Shown: positions 8,267 through 17,297, counted from the first letter of the stretch. The stretch: DNA of 64,000 nt from Paracoccus sp. IB05 (GCF_016405985.1 NZ_JAEFCF010000001.1:298312-362311), one strand, 5' to 3'. A program made the numbers and translations. The notes: generated from the letters alone by a model not told the origin.

Positions 8267-8941
8267 CTAACGAATGTGCCCCCCGCTGCCAATGGAAGGA
8301 TCTTTTCTTCTTTGCGCCTTTGGGAGAAGGGATTTCTCCCGTCCTTCCGGGCCGAGTGCACGGGACCAGTCGGTCGGCGGGGCTGTTGCCCCGGTCAGCC
8401 GCCCGGGACGCTGCAGAATCCCGAGTGCGGCGCCCGCGTTCAGCAGGCCCGCAATCTGCGGGCTGATCCGCTGCTGCGCGCGCAACGCCGTCAGTCCCGG
8501 CAGGCCCGAGAGCAGGAACAGCCCGAAATGGAGATCATAAATCCCGATCCGCCACAAAAGCGGCGCCATGATCAGCCCGGCATCGCTTTCCGGCGCCGTC
8601 TTTGGGGCGAGAGGTTCCAGCGCGCGCAACTCCTGGCGCAGGGCGTAGATGGTCAGGTCCAGATCAGCCGGAAAGGCCGCAGGGTCGATTGCCGCCAGCC
8701 GCGCCTGGGCGGATTGCATGGCCCCGAGCAATGGCAGGGCAGTTCCGGGCATATCCGGCAGCGCGGCGAGCAAGGCGGCGGCATCATGCAAGGGCACCGG
8801 ATCCGCGTCGGGCGCAAAGAGCGCCGGCAGCGGGCCGCATTCATCGCGCAGGACAGGCAGCTGCCGCGCCCGCAGCACAAGCTGCACCGCATCGGCCAGG
8901 GCATGATCTGCCGGGGCGATCAAGCGCCAGGGTTTACGCAT
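8267..8941 (-). CDS. uncharacterised protein, possibly glutathione S-transferase-like
   Basis: A 224-residue protein without a motif I can name securely. The start (MRKPWRLIAPADHALADAVQ) and the helical C-terminal part, with APLLWRIGIYDLHFGL and GLPGLTALRAQQRI, resemble the thioredoxin-like and all-helical halves of glutathione S-transferases, but no clear glutathione-binding residues are visible. The last 35 residues are charged and probably disordered. GGAG precedes the ATG at 8941, and the gene overlaps the upstream CMD gene by 22 bp, so it is translated from the same mRNA. Membership in a sulfur operon is the best clue to its role. Confidence 0.6.
   Translation of the reverse strand: MRKPWRLIAPADHALADAVQLVLRARQLPVLRDECGPLPALFAPDADPVPLHDAAALLAALPDMPGTALPLLGAMQSAQARLAAIDPAAFPADLDLTIYALRQELRALEPLAPKTAPESDAGLIMAPLLWRIGIYDLHFGLFLLSGLPGLTALRAQQRISPQIAGLLNAGAALGILQRPGRLTGATAPPTDWSRALGPEGREKSLLPKAQRRKDPSIGSGGHIR
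8322..8340. promoter_or_regulatory. palindromic operator candidate upstream of acetyltransferase copy 2
   Basis: GGGAGAA-gggat-TTCTCCC, a perfect 7+7 inverted repeat with a 5-base spacer, lying inside the 3' end of the preceding gene and about 100 bases before the ATG at 8224. It is the best-conserved copy of the sulfur-gene palindrome seen in this window. Confidence 0.5.
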
Positions 8942-9606
8942 GGCGAGACGCTCCGGCGGGTTTCGGAATCAAGGCGACGGCTCTCACCGGTGGCCAGCGC
9001 GAGGCGGGCATTCCAGGCCGCAAAGCCTGCCACCAGGATCAGATCGGTGATTTCCTGATCATCAAGCTTTTCCTCCTCCAGTGTCCAGAAGACCTGGCGG
9101 CTGGCTCTGACCGGGATCGCCGCCAGCGCCGAGGCTGCCGCGATCACGCCACCAGAGCGGCCCCCGAGCGGGCTTGGCAGCCCCTCTTCCAGCAGGACCT
9201 CGACCTCGCGCTTGCGCCTGAGGCCGGCAGCGGCGCGACGGGCATGGGCGGCGGCGGTGAAAAAACAGCCGATGCGGCGCGCGACGGCGGTGGCCGCGAG
9301 GTCGCGCTCACCCTGGGCGAGTCCGGCACCACGGCGGCGGGCGAGAAATTCCGCTGACGCTGTAAGGACGGGCCCCGCATCCCCGGTCAGCACGGCAGGC
9401 AGAAAGGCAACCGGCTCTGTCTCGACCGCCGGCAGCTGGATCGGCGTCGGGATTGCCGTCTGCGCGGCTTTGCGGGGCCGCCATTCGTGGCGACGGCTGG
9501 TAAAACGGTCCGGCAGGCGGGAGGCGGGCGGCTCAGTGGACGGTGTCCCGCAGGGGGCCACGCCCTGGCCCGGAATCCCCGGTTCGGGCAGCATTGGGTC
9601 AGCCAT
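8920..9606 (-). CDS. alkylhydroperoxidase/CMD-domain protein, Avi_7169-like, atypical active site
   Basis: A 228-residue CMD/AhpD-fold protein. The region around residues 100-125 (GERDLAATAVARRIGCFFTA, then HARR) aligns with the AhpD-type helix in which relatives have CxxC-x3-H, usually like GCVYCASVHAR. Here the second cysteine is replaced by Thr117 (CFFT), leaving only Cys114 and His121, so a classical disulfide-based peroxidase mechanism looks impossible. The ATG at 9606 overlaps the upstream stop by 8 bp, supporting translational coupling to the next CMD gene. These paired CMD genes commonly accompany flavin monooxygenases in sulfur scavenging clusters. Confidence 0.75.
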   Translation of the reverse strand: MADPMLPEPGIPGQGVAPCGTPSTEPPASRLPDRFTSRRHEWRPRKAAQTAIPTPIQLPAVETEPVAFLPAVLTGDAGPVLTASAEFLARRRGAGLAQGERDLAATAVARRIGCFFTAAAHARRAAAGLRRKREVEVLLEEGLPSPLGGRSGGVIAAASALAAIPVRASRQVFWTLEEEKLDDQEITDLILVAGFAAWNARLALATGESRRLDSETRRSVSPCVNPGA

Positions 9607-10258
9607 AGGCAAACCCGGCGGGCCGGTCCTGGGCGGTCGTGCCTGTGCGCTGAAGATGGCGGGCATGCGCATAGGCCCTGAGGCCACTGACCACCGGGCT
9701 CAGCGCACCGATCCAGGCAATCAGCCGGTTAAGATCCAGCGTCTCGGCGGGCAGCCAGTCGGCCCGCTCCAGCGCCTCATCTGCCGCGGGCGTGATGTCG
9801 CGCGGGTGCAGCGTCACCAGATGCGCATGTTCCAGCGCCGCCGACAGGCGCCCCCCAAGCCGCAGCCGCAGCGGCGGATCGGCGCGCCAGGCCGGCCCGT
9901 CCAGATCCTCGGCCGAAAGCGGGCCAGGGGGCCAGGTGCCGTAAGGCCCGGGCAGAGCCGCGTTCTCCGCCTCTTCCGCAATCAGGAGAGCAAGCTCGCT
10001 GTCCGCCGCCTGAAGCAGTACGTGAAGATGGGTGCTGACCGCTTCTTCGCCATGCAGATGCGCGGTGAAAGCGGCAATCGCCAGCGCCTCGGCCCGCGCG
10101 GCGCCGCTATGACGCAAGAGATCCTGATAGCCCGATTCAAGGCCCGCCAGCAGTTCTGGCCGGTTGCGCAAGGCGCGCAGGATCGGGCTGCCCGGCGGCA
10201 CCGACGCCAGACGTTCGGCAAGGGTTGGCCGATGCAGCCAGGGTTCGTGGCGGGACAT
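9599..10258 (-). CDS. CMD-domain protein, Avi_7170 family
   Basis: A 219-residue helical protein of the CMD superfamily. The family-typical order is visible: an N-terminal SPILRALRNRPELLAGLESG, central GPYGTWPPGPLSAEDLDGP, then LGGRLSAALEHAHLVTLHPRD and a C-terminal VVSGLRAYAHAR. There is no CxxC. Its biochemical role is unknown; relatives occur beside AhpD-like partners and luciferase-like monooxygenases, as here. The start at 10258 is supported by GAGGAAG seven bases upstream; the longer open frame enters an AT-rich, probably non-coding stretch. It is followed by the overlapping Avi_7169-like gene. Confidence 0.8.
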   Translation of the reverse strand: MSRHEPWLHRPTLAERLASVPPGSPILRALRNRPELLAGLESGYQDLLRHSGAARAEALAIAAFTAHLHGEEAVSTHLHVLLQAADSELALLIAEEAENAALPGPYGTWPPGPLSAEDLDGPAWRADPPLRLRLGGRLSAALEHAHLVTLHPRDITPAADEALERADWLPAETLDLNRLIAWIGALSPVVSGLRAYAHARHLQRTGTTAQDRPAGFAYG

Positions 10259-10425
10259 AATTCTTCCTCTCGCATCCGGGAACAGGCGGGTCTGAAGGCA
10301 GTCTTGCATAAACACGATAAAATAAGACGTGTTTATTTCGGGCAGGCAGAGAAGAAGCGCGCGGCGGGGGCGGGTCTTAGGGGGAAATTCGCCCTCCATC
10401 ACGCGAGGGGCGCGCGCAAACAGCT

Positions 10426-10458
10426 GGGGCGCGGGAGAATCACCTTCCCCCGCGCCCC
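10426..10458. promoter_or_regulatory. 14-bp inverted repeat containing a GAGAA-N5-TTCCC site
   Basis: The arms GGGGCGCGGGAGAA (10426-10439) and TTCCCCCGCGCCCC (10445-10458) flank tcacc, with one mismatch. It sits between the sfnB stop and the CMD gene. It could be an intergenic mRNA hairpin, but its core matches the palindrome at other sulfur promoters. There is no T run on the transcribed strand, so a simple terminator is unlikely. Confidence 0.45.
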
Positions 10459-10485
10459 TTTCGCGTTGCGCCGTTTTCAGCGGTC

Positions 10486-11700
10486 TCAGTTCCAGTCGTG
10501 GCGCGGCGGCTTCACGCCGTTCAGCGCCCAGTTGCCCACGAGGTGGTATTTCCAGCGTACCGGATCATGCAGCGTATGGACGCGCGCATTGCGCCAGTGG
10601 CGGTCAAAGGCGTGTTTTCGCAAGGAAGACCTGGTGCCGCCCAGCTCGAACAGCCGGTTGGTGGCTTCGATCGCGACCTCGGTTGTCAGCACTTTGGCCT
10701 TGGCCACTGCGACTGAGGCAAGCGCCACATTCTCCTCATCCGGCGCCGGTTTCGCAGCATCGAGCACCCTTCCCGCGCGCTCCAGCAATGCCTCGGCGGC
10801 GGATTGACGGATCTCCAGTTCGCCGATCCTGAGGATGGTCAGCGGGTCTTCCGAAGCGCGTTCGACCCCGGCATCGATCCAGGGACGGGCGTGCTCGCGC
10901 ACAAAGGCGATGGTGTCCTCCAGCGCGGCGCGCGCAATGCCCGCATCAATTGCCGCAGTGGTGATCTGCGCGAAAGGGCCGGCAAGGGTCGGGGTCTCGT
11001 AGGATTTGTAACTCGGGATCAGGTTGAAATCCTGCACCCGTAGGCGCTCCAGCAGCACCGTGCCACTGGATGTGGTGCGCTGGCCGATACTGTCCCAGTC
11101 ATCGACCACCACGAGCCCCGGCGTCTCACGCGCGACAAAGGCCAGCTGTGCGCGATCCTGATCATCCAGCGCCAGCACGCCGAGGTAATGGGCGTAAAGC
11201 GAGCCGGTGCAATAGCCTTTGCGGCCCGAAATCAGGTAGCCTTCGCCGTCACGGGTGAGGCGGGTTTGCAGATCGGCCACGTTCTTGCCGCCGGTCTCGG
11301 ACAGCGCATTGGCGAAGCGATGACCTTGCAGCACGAGGCCGAAATAATGCCGCTTCTGCTCTTCCGTCCCTTGCAGTCGCAGGTCTTCGAGGAGGCAATA
11401 ATGGTTCTGCGGGATCTGCCCCAGCGACGGATCCGCAGCCGAGATGATCGCGATGACTTCGGCGAGTGTCGCGTAAGACACCTCGGCCCCGCCATAGGCT
11501 TTGGGCACCTGAATGCCCCAAAGGCCGGAATTCGAGAAATGGTCGACCACTTCAGCGGGGACCTGGCAGGTGGCGTCGCGCTCTGCCGCGCCGGGGCGCA
11601 GGAAGGCCGCAACCTCATGCGCGATCCGGATTGCCTCTGCATCATCGCGGATCACATGGGCGGCGGGCGGGTTGATCGGGTAATTCGCCGAGAGGGTCAT
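10486..11700 (-). CDS. sfnB: SfnB-family sulfur acquisition oxidoreductase (copy 1)
   Basis: A 404-residue acyl-CoA-dehydrogenase-fold flavoprotein of the SfnB family, implicated in dimethyl sulfone and other organosulfur use. The N-terminal helical domain holds [20 protein letters not shown]. The beta domain carries [10 protein letters not shown] and [15 protein letters not shown], where FMN would bind. The C-terminal helices end in [20 protein letters not shown], a stretch shared almost unchanged with the paralogue at 20147-21415. Its ATG overlaps the ssuD stop by four bases (ATGA). The usual catalytic glutamate of acyl-CoA dehydrogenases is not evident, in keeping with a monooxygenase-type role. 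Confidence 0.9.
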   Translation of the reverse strand: MTLSANYPINPPAAHVIRDDAEAIRIAHEVAAFLRPGAAERDATCQVPAEVVDHFSNSGLWGIQVPKAYGGAEVSYATLAEVIAIISAADPSLGQIPQNHYCLLEDLRLQGTEEQKRHYFGLVLQGHRFANALSETGGKNVADLQTRLTRDGEGYLISGRKGYCTGSLYAHYLGVLALDDQDRAQLAFVARETPGLVVVDDWDSIGQRTTSSGTVLLERLRVQDFNLIPSYKSYETPTLAGPFAQITTAAIDAGIARAALEDTIAFVREHARPWIDAGVERASEDPLTILRIGELEIRQSAAEALLERAGRVLDAAKPAPDEENVALASVAVAKAKVLTTEVAIEATNRLFELGGTRSSLRKHAFDRHWRNARVHTLHDPVRWKYHLVGNWALNGVKPPRHDWN

Positions 11701-12863
11701 GCTTTGGTTGCCTTCACATTGCCGCCATGGCCGCCGCCGCCAAAGACGGCGGGCGCGCCGAAGGACGGGCGCAGCGGAGCGGTCGCCGGTCTGATGCCAA
11801 GTTCGGGGAACAAAAGTTCCGCGACCGTATAGGCCTCTTCCAGATGCGGGTAACCCGAAGCGATCACGGTATCGATGCCGATCTCCTGGTATTCGCGCAG
11901 CCGTGCGGCGACCGTTGCGGGAGATCCCACCAGCGCTGTGCCCGCACCCGAGCGCACGAGGCCCACGCCCGCCCAGAGGTTCGGCGAAACCTCAAGCCGG
12001 TCGCGGCGGCCCTCATGCAGGCGGCGCATCCTCTCCTGACCCACCGAATCCGACTGGGTTTTCTGCACCGCCTGGGCATTGGCAATGGTCTCATCCGAGA
12101 GATGCGAGATCAGGCGGTCGGCGGCGGCCCAGGCCTCCTCATCGGTTTCCCGCACGATGAAATGCAGCCTTATGCCGAATGTGACCTCGCGGCCCTTTGC
12201 CGCCGCCGCCGCGCGCACCGCTTTGACTTTTTCGGCCACCTGGGCAGGGGGCTCGCCCCAGGTCAGGTATTTCTCGACATAATCGCCGGCAAAATCATGT
12301 GCGGCCTCGGACGACCCCCCGAAATACAAAGGCGGGCGCGGTTCCTGGAAGGGCGGCAGGCCCAGCTTTGCATGATGGGCCTTGATATGTTTGCCGTCGA
12401 GATGCGCCTCGCCGGTTTCGAGCAGGCTGTTGAAGACGTCGAAAAACTCGCGCGCATGGGCATAGCGCTCGTCATGCGGCAGGAAGATGCCGTCCCCCGC
12501 CAGCTCTGCCGGCGCGCCGCCAACCACGATATTCAGCAAAAGCCGCCCGCGCGACAGCCGGTCGAGCGTCGAGGCCAGTCGCGCGTAATAGGCCGGAGAC
12601 GCGGTGCCCGGGCGCACGGCGACAAGGAATTTCAGCCGTTCGGTATGGGCGGCCAGGTCGGCCGCGAGGATGAAGCTTTCCTCGCAGGCGACCGAGGTTG
12701 GGATCAGCACGCCGGAATAGCCTAAGCCATCCGCCGCCCGGGCGATCTGGCGGAAGTAATCCGGGTCGCCGGGCCGCGCGCGCAGGTCGCTGCCCAGATA
12801 GGCACCATCGCCGGAGGAAGGGATGAACCACAGGAAATCCAGCGGTTTTTTCGGGTTGGTCAT
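11697..12863 (-). CDS. ssuD: FMNH2-dependent alkanesulfonate monooxygenase (copy 1)
   Basis: A 388-residue bacterial-luciferase-fold (TIM barrel) enzyme that splits alkanesulfonates to aldehyde and sulfite using reduced flavin. SsuD-like blocks are [16 protein letters not shown] at the N-terminus, [50 protein letters not shown] and the closing [10 protein letters not shown]. The family length is about 380. A Gly/His-rich tail of about 20 residues follows the conserved part. Reduced flavin could come from the SsuE-like enzyme encoded at 63371. It lies 128 bases downstream of metQ, across a strong hairpin, in the same operon as sfnB. Confidence 0.92.
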   Translation of the reverse strand: MTNPKKPLDFLWFIPSSGDGAYLGSDLRARPGDPDYFRQIARAADGLGYSGVLIPTSVACEESFILAADLAAHTERLKFLVAVRPGTASPAYYARLASTLDRLSRGRLLLNIVVGGAPAELAGDGIFLPHDERYAHAREFFDVFNSLLETGEAHLDGKHIKAHHAKLGLPPFQEPRPPLYFGGSSEAAHDFAGDYVEKYLTWGEPPAQVAEKVKAVRAAAAAKGREVTFGIRLHFIVRETDEEAWAAADRLISHLSDETIANAQAVQKTQSDSVGQERMRRLHEGRRDRLEVSPNLWAGVGLVRSGAGTALVGSPATVAARLREYQEIGIDTVIASGYPHLEEAYTVAELLFPELGIRPATAPLRPSFGAPAVFGGGGHGGNVKATKA

Positions 12864-12893
12864 GTGAGGCTCCGGCGGGGTGAGTGAGAAGAT

Positions 12894-12925
12894 GTCTCCT
12901 GCCAGAGGTAACCCTGGCAGGAGAC
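12894..12925. other. perfect 12-bp stem-loop between metQ and ssuD
   Basis: GTCTCCTGCCAG, loop aggtaacc, CTGGCAGGAGAC. No T run follows on the minus strand, so it looks like a transcript-stabilising or partial-termination structure that would let the abundant binding protein be made in excess of downstream enzymes. Confidence 0.6.
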
Positions 12926-12991
12926 GGACGGCGCGCAGGCATGAGGAGGTTACGCGCCCCGTCTTTTCGGGTTTGTATGCGCGCGAAGGCG

Positions 12992-13804
12992 TCAGAAGGC
13001 GGGGAAGATCTGGCCCTTGTAACGGTCAAGGATGAACTGGCGGGTCTCGTCGCTGTTCAGCGCTTTGGCGAGGATCTTGATGCGCGGATCCTCGGTGTCA
13101 CCGGGGCGGGTCACGAGATATTCGCTCCAGACGTTATGACCGTCCCGGCCATTGTCGATGAACAGCGCCTTGTCGATATCGAGACCGGCCTCGAAGACGT
13201 AGTTGCCGTTCAGCGCGCCCAGATCGACCTCGTTCAGCGCACGCGGCAAAAGCGCGGATTCCAGCTCGACGATATCGAGGTTTTTCGGGTTCTCGGAGAT
13301 ATCCTTCAGCCCCGGCAGCGGGTCATCGGGCGAGGTCAGCGATTTGAATTCGCCCAGTTTGATCAGGCCCAGCTGTTGCAGGAGCAAGAGCCCGCGCCCG
13401 CCATTGACCGGGTCATTCGGGATCGCGACTTTCGCACCATCCTGCAACTCATCAAGCGATGCGATCTTGGTCGAATAGGCGACATAGGGCTCGATATGGA
13501 CCGGCACGATGACGGTCAGATTGTCGCCGCGCTCGCGGTTCCATTCGTTGAGGAAGGGGCGATACTGGTAGTAATTGCCGTCAAGCTCGCCCGAAACCAG
13601 CTGCGCATTGGGCTGGATGTAATCGGTGAAGACGCGGATATCGAGGTCGATGCCTTCTTTCGCGACAATGGGTTTCACGAATTCGAGGATCTCGGCATGG
13701 GGGATGGCGGTGGCGCCGATCACCAGGTTTTCCTGTGCCTGACCCGCGCCTGCAAGGCCGAAGGCGGCGGCGGCGGCAAAGACCAGGGTTTTCAGTTTTG
13801 ACAT
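12992..13804 (-). CDS. MetQ/NlpA-type ABC substrate-binding protein
   Basis: A 270-residue periplasmic binding protein. A signal peptide ([20 protein letters not shown], cleaved after GQA) precedes [20 protein letters not shown]. The NlpA-family lobe has [20 protein letters not shown] and [11 protein letters not shown], and [20 protein letters not shown]. MetQ is usually a lipoprotein, but no lipobox cysteine is present here, so it should be soluble in the periplasm. I chose ATG 13804 at the signal peptide; the longer frame adds only ten residues. The gene order N-I-Q matches methionine importers, but the sulfur-monooxygenase neighbours suggest an organosulfur ligand. Confidence 0.88.
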   Translation of the reverse strand: MSKLKTLVFAAAAAFGLAGAGQAQENLVIGATAIPHAEILEFVKPIVAKEGIDLDIRVFTDYIQPNAQLVSGELDGNYYQYRPFLNEWNRERGDNLTVIVPVHIEPYVAYSTKIASLDELQDGAKVAIPNDPVNGGRGLLLLQQLGLIKLGEFKSLTSPDDPLPGLKDISENPKNLDIVELESALLPRALNEVDLGALNGNYVFEAGLDIDKALFIDNGRDGHNVWSEYLVTRPGDTEDPRIKILAKALNSDETRQFILDRYKGQIFPAF

Positions 13805-13830
13805 GGAATTATCCTTTGGAATGAAGCGGT

Positions 13831-14490
13831 TCAACGGCGCGTGAAACGGGTGACGAGGCTGTTCCCCGAGGCCTGGATCAGTTGCACCAGCAAAATGAGG
13901 ACCACGACGCAGATCAGCATGATCTCGGTCTGGAAGCGGTGATAGCCGTAGCGGATCGCCAGATCGCCGAGGCCCCCGCCGCCAATGGCGCCCGACATCG
14001 CGGTGTAATCCACAAGAACAATCGCGGTGACGGTGACGGCGGCGATCAACCCGGGCAGGGCCTCGGGGAGGACCGCGCGAAAGATGGTCTGGGCAGGCGA
14101 GGCGCCCATGGCAAGGCTCGCCTCGATCACGCCGCGATCCACCTCACGAAGCGCGGTCTCCACCAGGCGTGCGAAGAAGGGCGAGGTGCCGACGACCAGA
14201 GGAAAGATCACGCCGCGAATGCCCAGCGAGGTGCCGGTGATCAGCACGGTAACCGGCATCAGCACGATCAGCAGGATGATGAATGGCACCGAGCGGATGA
14301 TGTTCAGCACGAATGACAGCGCGCCATAGCCGATGGGCCTTGCGAAAGGCTGCCCCTTGCCGGTGACGAACAGCAGGATACCCAGCGGCAGCCCGATCAG
14401 TATCGTCAGCGACAGCGAGATGCCGACCATGGTCAATGTCTGGCCGAGCGCGGTGCCGATATCGGCCCAGTTGATCCGGTCAAACCACAT
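13831..14490 (-). CDS. MetI-type ABC permease
   Basis: A 219-residue permease with about five hydrophobic helices, the usual MetI size. The ATPase-contact loop reads EASLAMGASPAQTIFRAVLP, and VDYTAMSGAIGGGGLGDLAI is the conserved MetI C-terminal block. In-frame ATGs at 14541, 14517 and 14490 all overlap the metN gene; the last gives the family-typical length and I use it. The binding-protein ATG follows the stop after 26 bp. It would form the membrane channel with the neighbouring MetN-type ATPase. Confidence 0.88.
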   Translation of the reverse strand: MWFDRINWADIGTALGQTLTMVGISLSLTILIGLPLGILLFVTGKGQPFARPIGYGALSFVLNIIRSVPFIILLIVLMPVTVLITGTSLGIRGVIFPLVVGTSPFFARLVETALREVDRGVIEASLAMGASPAQTIFRAVLPEALPGLIAAVTVTAIVLVDYTAMSGAIGGGGLGDLAIRYGYHRFQTEIMLICVVVLILLVQLIQASGNSLVTRFTRR

Positions 14491-15556
14491 GGAGATGCCT
14501 TTCGCGTTCGCCGCCATGTTCTGCGCCACGCTCTGCGCCATGCTCCGCGACCGTCGGGCCGCCGCCGATCAGCTCGACCGTGACGCCCGAGGCGCGCAGG
14601 GCCGCCACTGCCGCCCCGCCATTGCCACCCGACAAAGCCACCGCGAATTGCGCATAGGGCGTCGTGCGGATATGGCCGACACGGCCGCCGAGAATGGCGA
14701 AATCGCTGCCGAAATCGCGGGCGATGCGCCCGAGGATCGGCTGATGTGCCGTGGCGCCGGTCAGGGTCAGCCGCAGGAGCTGGCCCGTCGCCTGTGTGGC
14801 GGGAACCGCATTGTCCCCTTCGGCCTCGCGCACCAGGGCGCGGGTCACGGGATGGGCGGGATGCAGGAAAACCGTCGTGACCGGGCCTTCCTCGACCACG
14901 CGGCCTTTCTCCAGCACGGCCACCCGGTCACAGGCGCGGCGGATCACCTCCATCTCATGGGTGATCATAACAATGGTGACGCCAAGCTCGCGGTTGATTT
15001 CCTGCAGAAGATCCAGCACCTGGCCGGTGGTCTGCGGATCAAGCGCGCTGGTCGCCTCGTCGCATAAAAGCACCTTCGGGTCATTCGCCAGCGCGCGGGC
15101 AATGCCGACGCGCTGTTTTTGCCCCCCCGAAAGCTCGCGCGGGTATTTCTGCGCGTGATCCGCCAGGCCGACCCGCTCCAGCAGCGCCGCAACCTTTGCG
15201 GTGATCTCTGCCCGGCTCAGCCGCCCGGCCAGCTCCAGCGGATACGCGACATTCTTTGCCACCGTCCGCCCGCTGAGCAGGTTGAAATGCTGGAACACCA
15301 TGCCGATCGAGCGGCGCAGATCGCTTAGCGCAGTTCCTTTCGCATCGGTGACCCGCGCGCCATCGATCACCACCTCACCCGAGGAGGGGCGCTCAAGCAG
15401 GTTGATCAGCCGCACAAGTGTCGATTTCCCGGCGCCTGACGCCCCGATGATGCCGTAAATCTCGCCCCGGCCGACCGAAAGATCGATGCCGTGCAGCGCA
15501 GGCGCCGCGCCGCGCTTTGAGGCAAAGCTCTTGGTGACCGCCTCAAGACGTATCAT
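14480..15556 (-). CDS. MetN-type ABC ATPase with C-terminal NIL domain
   Basis: A 358-residue ATPase. Walker A is GASGAGKST near residue 37, the signature is LSGGQKQR, and Walker B is KVLLCDEATSALDP. Residues from about 265 (LLRLTLTGATAHQPILGRIA onward) form a NIL domain. In MetN this domain binds methionine and shuts the transporter off when the ligand is abundant, so similar feedback by substrate is plausible here. The C-terminal 20 residues repeat HGAER-like units (AEHGAERGAEHGGERE). It overlaps the NtaA-type stop by four bases and the metI start, so the cluster is one mRNA. Confidence 0.9.
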   Translation of the reverse strand: MIRLEAVTKSFASKRGAAPALHGIDLSVGRGEIYGIIGASGAGKSTLVRLINLLERPSSGEVVIDGARVTDAKGTALSDLRRSIGMVFQHFNLLSGRTVAKNVAYPLELAGRLSRAEITAKVAALLERVGLADHAQKYPRELSGGQKQRVGIARALANDPKVLLCDEATSALDPQTTGQVLDLLQEINRELGVTIVMITHEMEVIRRACDRVAVLEKGRVVEEGPVTTVFLHPAHPVTRALVREAEGDNAVPATQATGQLLRLTLTGATAHQPILGRIARDFGSDFAILGGRVGHIRTTPYAQFAVALSGGNGGAAVAALRASGVTVELIGGGPTVAEHGAERGAEHGGERERHLHVV

Positions 15557-16956
15557 TCTGCGGCACTGCGGGCTGCGGCCTCGGCCAGTTTCACCGCCTC
15601 GATATCGCGGTAGCGTTCGGCCGGGTGGTTGACGGGCAGATAGGGGCCGGCGCCGAACAGCTTTTCGCGCAGGGTTCCGGGCTTATATTCGGTCGGATAG
15701 GCGCCGCGCTTTTGCAGCTCGGGCACCACCAGATCGACCACATCTTCAAACGAGCCCGGCGTTACCGCATAGGCGATGTTGAAACCATCGACATCGGTTT
15801 CCGCCACCCAGTCCTGCAAAATATCGGCGATCTGCGCCGGAGAGCCGACAAAGACCGGACCCTGGCCGCCGATGCCGCCGTATTTTGCCAGCTCATCCAC
15901 GGTCCAGACCTTGTCCTTGCCGCCAAAGGCATCCAGCATGGAATGGATCGCATTGGTCTCAACCTTGCGGATCACTTCGCCGGGCTGGTAAGCGCCGAAA
16001 TCGACCCCGCTCCAGCCCGACATGAAGACCAGCGAGCCCTCATATGAGATGTACTTGCTGTAATCCTCGAATTTGGCGCGGGCCTTTTCCTCGGTTTCAT
16101 CGGTGATGATCGTGATCAGCGTATAGACATAGATCTGTTTCGGATCGCGGCCCTCTGCCGCCGCGCGGGCGCGGATATCGGCGACATAGGCCTTCAGCAG
16201 CGCCTTGGACGGCGCGCCGACGAAGACGCATTCCGCATGGGCCGCCGCGAAAGCCTTGCCCGGGCCCGAGGCGCCGGCCTGGTAGATCAGCGGCGTGCGT
16301 TGCGGCGACGGTTCGGTCAGCCCATAACCTGGCACCTCGAAATATTTGCCCTTATGGCCGATTTCATGAACCTTTGCCGGATCGGCGAAAACGCGGCCTT
16401 CGGCGTCTTTGACAACCGCGCCTTCCTCCCAGCTGCCTTCCAGCAGCTTGTAGATCACTTCGAGATATTCCGAGGCGACCTCATAGCGGTTGTCATGCTT
16501 TTTCAGCCCGCCCTGGCCGATGTTCTTCGCGCCGCTCTCCAGGTAAGAGGTCACGATGTTCCAGCCCACGCGCCCCTTCGAGTGGTGATCCGCCGTCGCG
16601 ATACGGCGGGCGAAGGTATAGGGGTGCTCGAATGAGGTTGAGGCAGTGATCCCGATCCCCAGATGTTCGGTCGCCAGCGCAATCGGCGCGGCGAGCTGGA
16701 TCGGGTCATTCACCGGGATCTGGGCGCCATTCCGGATCGCGCCCTCGTTATTCCCTTTATAGACATCATAATATCCGATCACATCGGCGATGAAGATACC
16801 GTCGAAAATGCCGCGTTCCAGCGTGCGGGCCAGATCCTGCCAGTAGTCGAGATCCTTGTATTTTACCGACCGATCGGTCGGATGCGCCCAGAGACCGGGC
16901 GACTGATGGCCGACGCAGTTCATGTCAAAGGCGTTGAAACGGATCTGGCGGGTCAT
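15553..16956 (-). CDS. NtaA/SnaA/DszA-family flavin monooxygenase
   Basis: A 467-residue luciferase-like monooxygenase of the nitrilotriacetate/pristinamycin/dibenzothiophene-sulfone family. Typical blocks are IRFNAFDMNCVGHQSPGLWA at the start, LERGIFDGIFIADVIGYYDV, STSFEHPYTFARRIATADHH, SKGRVGWNIVTSYLESGAKN, and late KLFGAGPYLPVNHPA. These enzymes use FMNH2 from a separate reductase to oxidise amines or sulfones. Surrounded by sulfur genes, a desulfurising role on sulfones or thioethers is likely. The ATG at 16956 follows GAGAGA; a 5-residue-longer start exists at 16971. It opens a minus-strand operon running at least to sfnB. Confidence 0.9.
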   Translation of the reverse strand: MTRQIRFNAFDMNCVGHQSPGLWAHPTDRSVKYKDLDYWQDLARTLERGIFDGIFIADVIGYYDVYKGNNEGAIRNGAQIPVNDPIQLAAPIALATEHLGIGITASTSFEHPYTFARRIATADHHSKGRVGWNIVTSYLESGAKNIGQGGLKKHDNRYEVASEYLEVIYKLLEGSWEEGAVVKDAEGRVFADPAKVHEIGHKGKYFEVPGYGLTEPSPQRTPLIYQAGASGPGKAFAAAHAECVFVGAPSKALLKAYVADIRARAAAEGRDPKQIYVYTLITIITDETEEKARAKFEDYSKYISYEGSLVFMSGWSGVDFGAYQPGEVIRKVETNAIHSMLDAFGGKDKVWTVDELAKYGGIGGQGPVFVGSPAQIADILQDWVAETDVDGFNIAYAVTPGSFEDVVDLVVPELQKRGAYPTEYKPGTLREKLFGAGPYLPVNHPAERYRDIEAVKLAEAAARSAAE

Positions 16957-17260
16957 CTTGCAGTCTCTCATCTGATCGGCGGTCGGATCGGCAGGGGGAT
17001 GCCGGGCAGCCGGTTAAACACGACATGTTGTGCCGTGATTACCGCGCCTGAGGGGCCGGAGGCGATTCCAAAGCCCGCCCCTCAAAGAGAAGGATCTCCT
17101 GGTAAGGCCGCCCTGTGCAGCCTGGATTTTCTTTGCCAAGGGCATCGCTTTTTTCGATGTCTTATGTTTTTCAATAGGTTGCTCTGAAACAGCGGACCAG
17201 AGACTCAGGGCCGGATTTCCACGGCACCAGGCGGCCTCGCCCCCGGATTTGCCCCGCAAA

Positions 17261-17277
17261 GGGGAAGGGTATTCCCC
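17261..17277. promoter_or_regulatory. palindromic operator candidate (site 1 of tandem pair)
   Basis: GGGGAA-gggta-TTCCCC, a perfect 6+6 inverted repeat with a 5-base spacer in the divergent region, 178 bases before the ATG of ssuD copy 2. Confidence 0.5.
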
Positions 17278-17282
17278 GTCAG

Positions 17283-17297
17283 GAGAATAGTTTTCCC
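17283..17297. promoter_or_regulatory. palindromic operator candidate (site 2 of tandem pair)
   Basis: GAGAA-tagtt-TTCCC, with one mismatched pair, the same spacer as site 1 and centred 21 bp from it. It strongly resembles the cysA site GAGAA-tggtt-TTCTC at 56956. Confidence 0.45.

Noticed and set aside
7181..9058. 625-codon plus-strand open frame opposite the acetyltransferase 2 and GST-like genes
   Set aside because: Low-complexity Arg/Gly/His-rich translation without motifs. The minus strand encodes an obvious hexapeptide-repeat enzyme.
16866..16881. Perfect 16-bp palindrome CCGACCGATCGGTCGG
   Set aside because: It lies inside the NtaA-type coding sequence and encodes conserved residues (PTDRSV) near the N-terminus. 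There is no TetR gene nearby and no reason to think it is an operator.
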